This document shows, piece after piece, positions 1 to 6,456 of a stretch of 6,456 nt of DNA; position 1 is the stretch's first letter; the number at the start of each line of letters is the position of its first letter. Position numbers and translations under genes: made by a program. Source of the DNA: Dehalococcoidia bacterium (GTDB taxonomy: Bacteria; Chloroflexota; Dehalococcoidia; GIF9; AB-539-J10); NCBI GenBank assembly GCA_030621105.1, contig JAUXIH010000062.1, forward strand, positions 1 through 6,456, read 5' to 3'. The notes under the pieces are model-generated. The model did no database searches. It was not told the origin of the DNA and was given only the letters and a program-made list of their open reading frames with translations.

Positions 1-508
1 TGAGTAAAGTCTGAAGACCCTTTGAGTCCTCAAGATAGATGGTCACATCATCAACATCGGTGGCTACTTCACTTCCGGCTATCCGGTATTCCACAAAATG
101 ACCAGAAGGAAATACTGACAGCATCCCATCCTCGTAATGGTTTTTGATTCTGTCGGTGGTGTCATTCAGGACCAGCTTTGTTGAACCTACCGCAACATCA
201 CTGGTAGCATCCAGCGTTCCTTCATAGCCATCGGTGGCTGCCGAACCCGGAACGAAGTTGTAGTTGACAAGCATACGGGCCATCGGGACGGTGGTGGTGG
301 TAGCACCAATCTTGCCATAGCGGAAACGCCTGCCATCAGGAAAGTCCAAGCAAGTTCCGAGCGGATATTCCTGCAAGGCACTCTGGGCGTAGACGTCCGG
401 TGTTTTCAGGGGGGTAACAGCCCCAAAGCAACTGATAGGCAACCACAGAATCATGCCCTTGTTGTTGATGAGCTTGTGTTGTGGTCGATAAATTGTTAAG
501 TCTGCCAT
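1..508 (-). CDS. Putative virion structural (decoration-like) protein, 3' end beyond the left edge
   Basis: This reading frame starts at ATG 508 and runs without a stop to base 1, giving the first 169 residues (MADLTIYRPQHKL...). The start is set by GGAGGTG at 518-524, eleven bases upstream; a second GG lies closer. The N-terminal part has a 'DGRRFRYGKIGATTTTVP' stretch near residues 61-78. The later part has a 'VGSTKLVLND' strand-like segment, then 'YEDGMLSV' and 'VEYRIAG'. This pattern (a DGR-x-F-x-Y segment, then beta-rich 'G-x-L-x-V ... YRI' segments) is what I recall from small virion proteins encoded directly after the major capsid gene in many marine and environmental phages. The location, one gene downstream of the capsid gene, agrees. 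I infer a beta-rich head-surface or decoration protein; a neck or fibre-related protein is possible. No catalytic motif or signal peptide is visible. The gene is real with good confidence; the function is tentative. Confidence 0.72.
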   Translation of the reverse strand, partial: MADLTIYRPQHKLINNKGMILWLPISCFGAVTPLKTPDVYAQSALQEYPLGTCLDFPDGRRFRYGKIGATTTTVPMARMLVNYNFVPGSAATDGYEGTLDATSDVAVGSTKLVLNDTTDRIKNHYEDGMLSVFPSGHFVEYRIAGSEVATDVDDVTIYLEDSKGLQTLL

Positions 509-538
509 TTTACCTTTCACCTCCATTACTCGGCAAGC

Positions 539-562
539 GAGAGTCTATTATAGACCACTCTC
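539..562 (-). promoter_or_regulatory. Imperfect hairpin containing TATAAT in the capsid/decoration gap
   Basis: The 94-base gap between the capsid stop and the next start holds a perfect 5-bp inverted repeat, GTCTA/TAGAC (543-547 and 551-555), with a 3-base loop. It is extended by GAGA/TCTC (539-542 and 559-562) across a 3-base bulge. On the minus strand the loop region reads TATAAT, a consensus -10 hexamer, about 40 bases before the start at 508. No good -35 box lies 16-18 bases upstream of it, and no T-run follows the hairpin, so it is neither a textbook promoter nor a textbook intrinsic terminator. It could be a weak or extended promoter, an mRNA-stabilising or processing hairpin, or chance. 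Confidence 0.3.
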
Positions 563-602
563 TCAGGTCTTTATTCGCTTATCCTTTCGGATTGCAACGG
601 GA

Positions 603-1589
603 TTACGCTACACCGGCACCGATTATCCCGGCAAGGCTGTATTTCTTGAAACAGGCAGCCCCGCAATACCAGGTGAACCGGTTGGCGATTGCGTTGTAGT
701 CTTCCAGGAACTCTTCCCTCTCATGCACCATCTCGCCAGCGTGGAGTCCGCAGACCTTATCCTCACCCAGCTGCATAGCAAGGATAACAGTGCTGTCGTA
801 ACCGGAAGCATAAGCCGTGTCGAAGTCATAGTCCGCAATGGTAAGGACACTGGATGAGGAGTCCGGGTAGTTGTTCAGAATCCAGTCTGACACATAGACG
901 GGTATTTCGTCATAAGATGCCATCTTGGTTCCGAAGAGTGCGGAATCAATCATCTGTAGTCCGCTGGTGCCGGCTGCCCTCATCAGGGTAGTGAGCTGGC
1001 GCCGTGCCTTCCTGGACATCAGAATCAGGTCAGGTTTCCCGGGCTTAATCTGGTCGACCAGTTCGTCCATCGCCGCCATAGTTATCACCGCAGCCGTAGC
1101 ATTATTGACGATAACCTGGTCGTTATCGATGCCATCAAGGTCAGTAGTGGTTGCGATTTCCAGCTCTGCCAGCAGCTTGAGCAGACCCTTGAACTGAAGG
1201 GTGTTTGAGTCCACAGAAGTCCGGCCGATAATCATGGTCTTTTCAAACTCATGCGCCATAGCCTTAGCAGCCAGAGCGATATCTATGGTCTCCGGGTTCT
1301 GAGTCAGGTTCAGGTTAATCTGCCCCTTATCAGTGTATCCAGTCTGAATCAGGGTATAGATATCGGTTGTCCTCGGCTCAAAAGTCCCAGTGGATTCAAC
1401 AAGCTGGGTGCCGACAGTTGTCCAGGCTGCGGTAGGCAGGGTCAGTTCCACATTGTATTTATAGGAATTGCCTGCAATGGTTTTCATCGGGAGAACACCG
1501 ATTAAGGGACTCTCCTTCACTATCCAGTCGCAGACCCCGGACATAATCATATCTCTGTCAAGGTATTCGTATTGTGTTAAGGTTTGCAC
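603..1589 (-). CDS. Major capsid protein, HK97 fold
   Basis: This 328-residue protein is the shell subunit of the phage head. The start is GTG at 1589 with AGGAGGTG at 1596-1603 eight bases upstream, so the first residue is read as Met (MQTLTQYEYL). Family-typical segments appear in order: 'FEKTMIIG' (115-122) and 'FKGLLKLL' (133-140) around the spine helix and its following loop; 'DLILMSRKARRQL' (187-199), the usual strand and helix where a residue-numbering helix begins; 'YDEIPVYVSDWI' (226-237); and the closing 'NRFTWYCGAACFKKYSLAGI' (303-322), which matches the C-terminal A-domain strand. The length suits an HK97-type capsid protein without an N-terminal delta prodomain, consistent with the separate scaffold gene just upstream. 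Four cysteines are present (C20, C280, C309, C313), two in a CxxxC arrangement. The stop is TAA at 603-605. The fold and role are assigned from recognised family patterns, not from a search. Confidence 0.9.
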   Translation of the reverse strand: MQTLTQYEYLDRDMIMSGVCDWIVKESPLIGVLPMKTIAGNSYKYNVELTLPTAAWTTVGTQLVESTGTFEPRTTDIYTLIQTGYTDKGQINLNLTQNPETIDIALAAKAMAHEFEKTMIIGRTSVDSNTLQFKGLLKLLAELEIATTTDLDGIDNDQVIVNNATAAVITMAAMDELVDQIKPGKPDLILMSRKARRQLTTLMRAAGTSGLQMIDSALFGTKMASYDEIPVYVSDWILNNYPDSSSSVLTIADYDFDTAYASGYDSTVILAMQLGEDKVCGLHAGEMVHEREEFLEDYNAIANRFTWYCGAACFKKYSLAGIIGAGVA

Positions 1590-1595
1590 CTTTTA

Positions 1596-1603
1596 CACCT
1601 CCT
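1596..1603 (-). promoter_or_regulatory. Capsid gene Shine-Dalgarno overlapping the scaffold stop codon
   Basis: AGGAGGTG on the minus strand lies eight bases before the GTG start at 1589. The first two bases of this site are also the last two bases of the scaffold TAG stop (1604-1602). A ribosome terminating on the scaffold gene therefore sits on the capsid initiation site, which suggests translational coupling of the two products. It also settles GTG 1589 as the start, since no in-frame ATG near the N-terminus has a comparable site. Confidence 0.75.
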
Positions 1604-2342
1604 ACTTCTTCAGCGCCAGCCCCTTGGTAATCTTTTCATCGGGGCTAAGGTCGCCTAGACCACCCCCAACAGATATAGCAGAAGCAGGTCTTTGTCCTAA
1701 CCCAGGCGGTTTACCGCTCCGTAATTGGTCGCTGGTAGGGCCTCTTTTCTTGAGAATGTCGGCTGCTTTCTTTAGCCTTGCAGGATTGCCGTCAGGAACA
1801 AGGTCAGCCAGTTCTGCCTCATCAACGCCGGCTGATAAGGCAGCCAGTTTTGTATTGACTGAGGCTTCGCTCTTGGCTAAATCCGCTTCCCTTTCGGTGA
1901 ACTTGGCGCTCTTGGCATCGTAGTCAGCAGCAACACCCTGAAGCCTGAGAGCTTCTGCCCGGTTGGCCTGTTTGACCCTTATTGAATCCTGTGCAGGCTT
2001 ATCTTCGCTGTATTGTGCCAACTCAGCATCATCCTTGGCTTTCAGTAGCTCAGCGACCTGGCTTGAAACAGTATTATACTGTGCAGTCAGTCCACTAACC
2101 TGTCCTGTCAGCCTAGTAACTTCACCCTCAGCCTTCTCAGCCCGGCCTTTCTGTTCTCGGCCATCGGCAGAAAGCGCATCCTCAACCAGCTTTTTAACGG
2201 CTACTCCGCTATACTGTTTGCCTTCCTCAATCGATGAAGTCAACTGTTCAGCAGCAGAAGTTTGCTCAGAGCCAGGCTGAAGGTTCTGTCCAGCCGGAGT
2301 CCGACCTCCGTCCCCTGTCTTACCAGTTTTGTCCATAGTCAT
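1602..2342 (-). CDS. Putative capsid scaffolding protein
   Basis: This 246-residue, highly charged protein is encoded 12 bases upstream of the capsid gene. The start is ATG 2342 (MTMDKTGKTG), with GGGAGG at 2350-2355 seven bases upstream; a second ATG two codons later is less well spaced. The N-terminus (about 1-40) is Gly/Ser/Thr/Gln-rich and likely disordered. Residues about 45-170 are rich in Ala, Glu, Lys, Leu and Gln, with a segment at 64-104 patterned like a coiled coil. After a 'GVDEAELADLVPDG' segment (172-185) and a Gly/Pro-rich linker (201-230), the chain ends in a basic tail, 'SPDEKITKGLALKK'. Similar 'P-x-EKI-x-x-GL' tails occur at the ends of other phage head proteins as I remember them. 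Position, composition and the missing capsid prodomain together suggest a scaffold that lines the procapsid and leaves before maturation, with the basic end contacting the capsid protein. No protease motif is visible. A generic head-assembly chaperone is the main alternative. Confidence 0.75.
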   Translation of the reverse strand: MTMDKTGKTGDGGRTPAGQNLQPGSEQTSAAEQLTSSIEEGKQYSGVAVKKLVEDALSADGREQKGRAEKAEGEVTRLTGQVSGLTAQYNTVSSQVAELLKAKDDAELAQYSEDKPAQDSIRVKQANRAEALRLQGVAADYDAKSAKFTEREADLAKSEASVNTKLAALSAGVDEAELADLVPDGNPARLKKAADILKKRGPTSDQLRSGKPPGLGQRPASAISVGGGLGDLSPDEKITKGLALKK

Positions 2343-2359
2343 TGAGTTTCCTCCCTTTT

Positions 2360-2388
2360 AGAGTAATATATTTACCCACGACTGTCAA
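2360..2388 (-). promoter_or_regulatory. Candidate promoter ahead of the scaffold-capsid genes
   Basis: The 55-base gap between the large gene and the scaffold gene carries a perfect consensus TTGACA on the minus strand (2388-2383), followed by an AT-rich stretch (TAAATATATTA). At 17-base spacing the hexamer is TACTCT (2365-2360), which matches the -10 consensus at only three positions; better matches (TATATT, TATTAC) sit too close. A CCCAC/GTGGG inverted repeat (2375-2379 and 2392-2396, 12-base loop) spans the -35 box. This could be a promoter raising capsid and scaffold expression, but the -10 box is weak. It has no following T-run, so I do not call a terminator. Confidence 0.3.
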
Positions 2389-2397
2389 TTTGTGGGC

Positions 2398-5300
2398 TTA
2401 CTCCCTAAGTCCTGCTAGTAACCTTTCAATCTCACTCCCTCTCTCTTCCCACTCTTCCATGAATCTCTCATAGGAAGTGAGTGTCAGGCGCCTCTTCTTT
2501 TCGGCTATCGGCGTGTAGTCAAACTTTATCACCAGCCAAGCATCCAACTCCCTGTTTTCCCACCGGAAGTCGTCCTTTGCCTTCAGGTGAGGGAGCGCTA
2601 TGTATGTCAGATATTGATTGAAGACTTCCCTTGACGGAACCTCAGTGAAGTCCCACTTTGCGTTACCGAGCAAGTCCCGATAGACATTGCGGTAGAAGTC
2701 CATGTTCTCCATCATAAACCAGTCATCTTCATACCACAGGTCAGTGCCAGTATCGAGCTTCCAGTTCTTTGGCTTTCCTTCGCCTACGATTTTGTAGTAG
2801 CCAACATAGGCATTGACATACTTCTCCGGCACAAACTTGCCATAGGCCTCACGCTTCATCTCAGCCAAGCCAAAGGCAGTATACTTACCATCAGGGCTAA
2901 ACCTCATGGCATCCCGGGCTGCCTTCCTTGCCCCCGGATCCTCAATGTAGAACTCAGACTCGTTATCACCCAGCCCCGCGAGCCTATCAAAATCAGCTTT
3001 ATATTCGTCGTAGATATTGTCGTATTCTACCGATGGCACATCTTGTGGCTTGGGAATATCTATCCCCACTATATTGTGCATCGCCTCGGCAAACTCCGGG
3101 TTTTCCGCAAGGAACCGCTCCTGCCTGAAGCCCTTAACTTCCAGTTCGTGATAGGCAACGAAGTTCTCAATCTGGTCAGTGGGGAATCTATCCCCGGTAA
3201 CTGTATTTGATATTCCAAGAGCCTCACGCCGGCGCCTGTCCAATCTGTAATCCTCATGCTCTGAGAGATAGTCCCGCCGCTCCGAGCTTGTCTCAAGGGC
3301 ATCATACGCCTCATCCTCAGCGCGGTATTTAACATCTAGCCGCCACCTGGGCACCAAGTAGTTATCCAGATATCCCCTGTCTTTATCCAGTGCCTCAGCG
3401 GCGTTGTCACCGTGATAGCTCTCGTTCATTAAGAAGTCATTGAGGTCGGAATTGTCGTATCGGCTGAGCTTGGCCTCAGCGCTGTTACCGCTTGTCTCAT
3501 CCACTATCTGCATGTGAGCCACATAGGAATTGACCACTTCATCAGGGACAGGTGCTTCCCGGGTCCCCTTGCCCATAGCGTCAATCCTGCGCTCTATGTC
3601 GTGGAATGTCTCAGCCCCTACCTTAGTCGCCCTGACTTCAGCAATAGCATCCTTATCACCAGCCTCTTGTGCCTCTTTCAGGGCATCAAACAAACCCTGG
3701 TTATCTACCCTTAGCTGGAGATATTCCAGTGTCTTGTTAGTCAGGCTCAGCGGATTGCCACCCTCGGTTCTCCAGTCAACATAAGATTGAACATCAGCCT
3801 CTTCAGCAGCGAGATGGTCCTTGAGCAGGAGCAGGTCTGCCTCAACGCTACTGTGCCTTCCCTCAGATACCATTTCTTCATAGGCAAAGTGGGTATCTAT
3901 GGAGGTTTCAGGCGGTAAGGTTAGTTTGGGGATAGCGTTATCCGGTATGTCCAGCTCCTTGATGAGCCTGTTAAAATCATTGTATGCTTCCTTGGTGAGT
4001 ATCTTGGCCTGTCCCCAGATAGCCAGTTGAGCGTTCTCGCTCGAGTGGCTCCTGAGATAAGCCTGTCGGGGGTTAAGCCCTATCTCGGCCTCATGCTTTT
4101 TGAGAAACTCAGCCTGCTTCCCCTCGTCAGTAATCGCCCAGTATTGATTGAGCAGGGCGAACTGCCTCTGGGAGAAGTTGCCCAACTGTGCGTTTCCGGT
4201 TCTCTCATCGCTATCAAAGGCCTTGAGTGCCTTCTCTCCCTTATAGGTTACTTCTTTGTATTTCCCGTCTGGTTGAAGTTCATTGACTGTTATCTCAGCC
4301 TTATCGCCAGCAACAACCAGCTTTTGCCTATCCTGCCACATCTGATAATAATCAACAAATGTAGGTCCCTCAGCCGGGTTGGTATTGAGGCTAACCAGCT
4401 TCTCATTGGGTAAAGTGCTCAGGTGCTCATTGATAATCTTAGCCTCAACAATCGCCCTAATATAATCCGGGAATCCCTTTTCTTTAGTCAGGGTAGCTAG
4501 GTCAACGCCCTTGAATTGATGAGCAGTGTCAGCCCAGAAATCGGCTGCATCATAGGGGGGTATCGCTAGCCCATAGTCTAAGTTCTCCGAATACTTCGGC
4601 AGGCCCATCTTAGTCCAGTTCTCTTCCCAGTCTCCGGTGTATGTCTGGACACCTTCCCCATACCAGCCTAGCGGAGCTGCTATTAGTGCACCCTTCCAGC
4701 CTTCACCTTCAAAGGCTTCCCAAATATCATTGAGCATGAAGGGTAAAACCCTGTCTAGCCATTGCCTAGCATTAGTGACTTCAACAACTTGGCCAAGGAA
4801 GTTTCGGCCAGTCCAAAAATCAAGCAAGGTGCTAAAGAGTGGCGAGAAGGAACTTCTTACAAAAGTTTCCTGTATTCTTATCGGGTCAACATCATACTCA
4901 GCGCCCGTCACTGAAGATATCCCAGTTTCAGTAACAAGTCGAGCATATAAGACAACGAACTGCCGATGGCCAGCCCAAGGGTCTATCCTTGTCTTGCCAA
5001 TACGAGCACTCATAAATTCAGCATTACGAGGGTCATCCTCTAAATCCCAAAGGCCGAGCCAGCTACCAAGAAACATTATTCCGCCTATCTCAGCATTTAT
5101 TAAAAGAAAGTCCCTCCAAGCCTCTTTCATTACCCGGGGATTAAACCCAACCTTGCCATTACGAACATGGATACCGAGTAAGTGCTTTGGCAAAAGGAAT
5201 CTGCCTACCTTTGACCTTGCGGCAAAGAATGTAGCACTCATAGCAGGAGCTAACCCTGAGAACCTCTGCAGGTTAGCCCTCTGGATAAGATCACCAAGCA

Positions 5301-6456
5301 TTGACTGATGGTCAGTCATCTCTTCAATTATATCAAAGGCCTCTCCCTCTTCAAGGGTTATCTCCCCAGAAGCTATCTTCTCAGCTCTCCTTCTGGCCTC
5401 TGCTAACTTTAACTTCCACACACCCCATACGATTTTATTTGTGCCAGTAACGAACCCTCTCTCAAATGGCCTAATATGCCACATCTTAGCAGTTATTCTT
5501 GGGATAGCTCTTTCAACCGAAGGGAAGCCAAATTCCTCGGCGCCTCTCCATTGCTCTGTCCCTTTTGTCATTTCCCAACTGCCTACTCGCAGTGGGTCAT
5601 GCCCGGTAGCAGCACGGATTTGTTCATACATCTCGTAGTCCGGGTCTTTCAGTATTAGCTCCCGTTCTGCCTCAGCGTGTTTCTGGCTAAACATCGCTTG
5701 ATAAGAAGCAGCATGTCCCTGCCAAGCTACAACAGGATGACCAGCAGACAGGACTTTGGACTGCCTTAAATATGAATTATCAAACGTCGCTTTTGTGGCT
5801 CTCATGAAGTTACCTATATCAATCGGAGCCATTGCAAGCTCTTTAAGCACCCGGTTGAGCATCCTTTGTTCCATAAAGTTGAATATGGGTTTTACCTTGA
5901 AAGCACTTTCAATCGGCGCATCATACTTTGTCACATGAGGAACCGGAAGTGACTCGTCTCTAGCCTGTGATACTGCTATGTCATATAAATCCTTTGTTAT
6001 CTTGCCCTCAGCTAATTGAGTATCCAGTGCTAGTTTTTTCTGGGCATACTCCAGTTCGGCAGGCGTTCTTAACTCCGAGATAGTAGGATAGTTAAACCCC
6101 GGCTCAAGTAAGGTCTTGTAGCCATAGGGGATACCCGACAGCTTTCTGAGATAATCAGCAGTCTCCTGGTCAATCGGTGTCGGCGGTCTGCCACCCTCAA
6201 CTACCTCACGGAAGATACCCTCAGCTATATCCTCCAGTGTCTTGCCCTGTTTTGCTGTCGTCTCAAGAGCCTTCATAGCTTTGGGCTGCTTGCCGAAGAC
6301 ATAATTCAGCCTGTCCCATGCCGAACCACCCTCGGGAAATAAGCCACGCCCAGTAGGCTTCCCCCTATCCCTAGGTATAGCCCTGCCATCTAGGGCATTG
6401 ACCAAGGCTGTATAAGTATTAACCAGTTCAAAGGGATAGGCCTTCATCTTGTCAGC
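2398..6456 (-). CDS. Large polyvalent-type phage protein (probable internal virion protein), 5' end at or beyond the right edge
   Basis: The frame is open from the right edge to TAA at 2398-2400. The first ATG in view (6447) gives 1349 residues (MKAYPFELVN...), but the nine bases before it (GCTGACAAG) are in-frame sense codons with no Shine-Dalgarno, so the true start may lie outside; residue numbers count from that ATG. A conserved core typical of phage large polyvalent proteins (LPD38-like as I recall) spans about 215-605. Its landmarks are 'TFDNSYLRQS' (221-230), 'RPFERGFVTGTNK' (326-338), 'ATFFAARSKVGRFLLP' (405-420), 'DPRNAEF...IGKTRIDPWAGH' (472-494), 'SFSPLFSTLLDFWTGRNFLG' (533-552) and 'WYGEGVQTYTG' (595-605). 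Residues 447-467 form a membrane-like hydrophobic stretch. After this come an 'AYLRSHSSENAQLAIWGQAK' segment (796-815), acidic and aromatic helical sequence, and degenerate repeats (about 943-1317). No enzyme motif is recognisable. Placed immediately upstream of the scaffold gene, it is plausibly packaged in the head and injected with the DNA; that role is inference. Confidence 0.85.
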   Translation of the reverse strand, partial: ADKMKAYPFELVNTYTALVNALDGRAIPRDRGKPTGRGLFPEGGSAWDRLNYVFGKQPKAMKALETTAKQGKTLEDIAEGIFREVVEGGRPPTPIDQETADYLRKLSGIPYGYKTLLEPGFNYPTISELRTPAELEYAQKKLALDTQLAEGKITKDLYDIAVSQARDESLPVPHVTKYDAPIESAFKVKPIFNFMEQRMLNRVLKELAMAPIDIGNFMRATKATFDNSYLRQSKVLSAGHPVVAWQGHAASYQAMFSQKHAEAERELILKDPDYEMYEQIRAATGHDPLRVGSWEMTKGTEQWRGAEEFGFPSVERAIPRITAKMWHIRPFERGFVTGTNKIVWGVWKLKLAEARRRAEKIASGEITLEEGEAFDIIEEMTDHQSMLGDLIQRANLQRFSGLAPAMSATFFAARSKVGRFLLPKHLLGIHVRNGKVGFNPRVMKEAWRDFLLINAEIGGIMFLGSWLGLWDLEDDPRNAEFMSARIGKTRIDPWAGHRQFVVLYARLVTETGISSVTGAEYDVDPIRIQETFVRSSFSPLFSTLLDFWTGRNFLGQVVEVTNARQWLDRVLPFMLNDIWEAFEGEGWKGALIAAPLGWYGEGVQTYTGDWEENWTKMGLPKYSENLDYGLAIPPYDAADFWADTAHQFKGVDLATLTKEKGFPDYIRAIVEAKIINEHLSTLPNEKLVSLNTNPAEGPTFVDYYQMWQDRQKLVVAGDKAEITVNELQPDGKYKEVTYKGEKALKAFDSDERTGNAQLGNFSQRQFALLNQYWAITDEGKQAEFLKKHEAEIGLNPRQAYLRSHSSENAQLAIWGQAKILTKEAYNDFNRLIKELDIPDNAIPKLTLPPETSIDTHFAYEEMVSEGRHSSVEADLLLLKDHLAAEEADVQSYVDWRTEGGNPLSLTNKTLEYLQLRVDNQGLFDALKEAQEAGDKDAIAEVRATKVGAETFHDIERRIDAMGKGTREAPVPDEVVNSYVAHMQIVDETSGNSAEAKLSRYDNSDLNDFLMNESYHGDNAAEALDKDRGYLDNYLVPRWRLDVKYRAEDEAYDALETSSERRDYLSEHEDYRLDRRRREALGISNTVTGDRFPTDQIENFVAYHELEVKGFRQERFLAENPEFAEAMHNIVGIDIPKPQDVPSVEYDNIYDEYKADFDRLAGLGDNESEFYIEDPGARKAARDAMRFSPDGKYTAFGLAEMKREAYGKFVPEKYVNAYVGYYKIVGEGKPKNWKLDTGTDLWYEDDWFMMENMDFYRNVYRDLLGNAKWDFTEVPSREVFNQYLTYIALPHLKAKDDFRWENRELDAWLVIKFDYTPIAEKKRRLTLTSYERFMEEWEERGSEIERLLAGLRE
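2497..3549 (-). repeat. Degenerate protein-level repeats in the large protein's C-terminal third
   Basis: Four related segments can be aligned by eye. The anchor is a Pro followed by an acidic or polar helix ending in an aromatic pair: 'VPDEVVNSYVAHMQIVD' (967-983), 'FPTDQIENFVAYHELEV' (1088-1104), 'VPEKYVNAYVGYYKIVG' (1206-1222) and, weakest, 'VPSREVFNQYLTYIALP' (1270-1286). The anchor prolines are 121, 118 and 64 residues apart. Upstream of the first three sits a basic 'RR-x-x-A' or 'K-x-EAYG' helix (952-958, 1071-1076, 1198-1203). Downstream is an Asn/Glu-rich 'FL-x-E-x-x-x-F-x-x-x-M' type segment, clearest in copy two at 1112-1123. Copy four is short and may be a truncated or terminal unit. 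The DNA is not obviously repetitive, so the repeats are old. Their function is unknown. Confidence 0.55.

Noticed and set aside
291..303. A short GGT trinucleotide run
   Set aside because: It encodes four threonines in the virion protein and is too short to be a meaningful repeat.
187..381. A 64-residue minus-strand frame at the left end
   Set aside because: It is a different frame of the truncated virion-protein gene, which has a strong ribosome-binding site at 518-524 and sensible protein sequence throughout.
623..850. A 75-residue minus-strand frame inside the capsid gene
   Set aside because: It is an alternative frame of a well-supported capsid gene, with no ribosome-binding site of note and no family resemblance.
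1468..1923. A 151-residue open frame on the plus strand
   Set aside because: It crosses the capsid start, the intergenic site and the scaffold gene in antisense, with low-complexity Ser/Ala/Leu content; the minus-strand genes explain the sequence.
2375..2396. An intrinsic terminator after the large gene
   Set aside because: The stem is only 5 bp with a 12-base loop, and no T-run follows on the minus strand.
3069..3335. An 88-residue minus-strand frame inside the large gene
   Set aside because: It is an alternative frame within the repeat region, Arg/Leu/Ser-rich and without motifs; there is no sign of a frameshift in the main frame.
4637..5308. A 223-residue open frame on the plus strand
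   Set aside because: It lies wholly antisense to the conserved core of the large protein, shows no recognisable motif, and its Ser/Pro/Leu-rich composition is typical of a reverse-strand shadow.
1..6456. CRISPR array, tRNA, insertion sequence, attachment site or defence system
   Set aside because: Reading both strands showed no spaced direct repeats, cloverleaf-like sequence, transposase or nuclease motifs; almost all bases are explained by four virion genes and two short gaps.

Overview
The window looks like part of the virion-structure module of a tailed double-stranded DNA phage (Caudoviricetes), either free or integrated as a prophage. Every gene I can support lies on the minus strand, so transcription runs from the right edge to the left edge. 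The host cannot be named from this sequence. Strong GGAGG-type Shine-Dalgarno sites, ATG/GTG starts and TAA/TAG stops indicate a bacterial host with ordinary decoding. The large protein and the capsid protein remind me of sequences from uncultivated, mostly anaerobic or subsurface bacterial communities, but that is recollection and was not searched.

Layout in transcription order (right to left). (1) 6456-2398: a very large protein of at least 1349 residues, open at the right edge. Its middle carries a conserved core seen in phage 'large polyvalent proteins', and its C-terminal third contains a degenerate repeat of about 120 residues. (2) 2397-2343: a 55-base gap with a consensus TTGACA hexamer, a small inverted repeat and a strong ribosome-binding site. 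(3) 2342-1602: a 246-residue, charged, probably coiled-coil protein with the composition and position of a capsid scaffolding protein. (4) 1589-603: a 328-residue HK97-fold major capsid protein with a GTG start, whose Shine-Dalgarno site overlaps the scaffold stop codon. (5) 602-509: a 94-base gap with an imperfect hairpin that contains TATAAT. (6) 508-1: the first 169 codons of a protein resembling the small virion (decoration or head-surface) proteins encoded just after the major capsid gene in many phages; it runs off the left edge.

Together these genes fit procapsid assembly. The scaffold would direct polymerisation of the capsid protein, the downstream protein would probably be added to the shell, and the large polyvalent protein is plausibly an internal virion protein delivered with the DNA, as its position beside the head genes suggests. 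I found no tRNA, CRISPR array, insertion sequence or defence system. The least described element is the large protein, in particular its repeat region.
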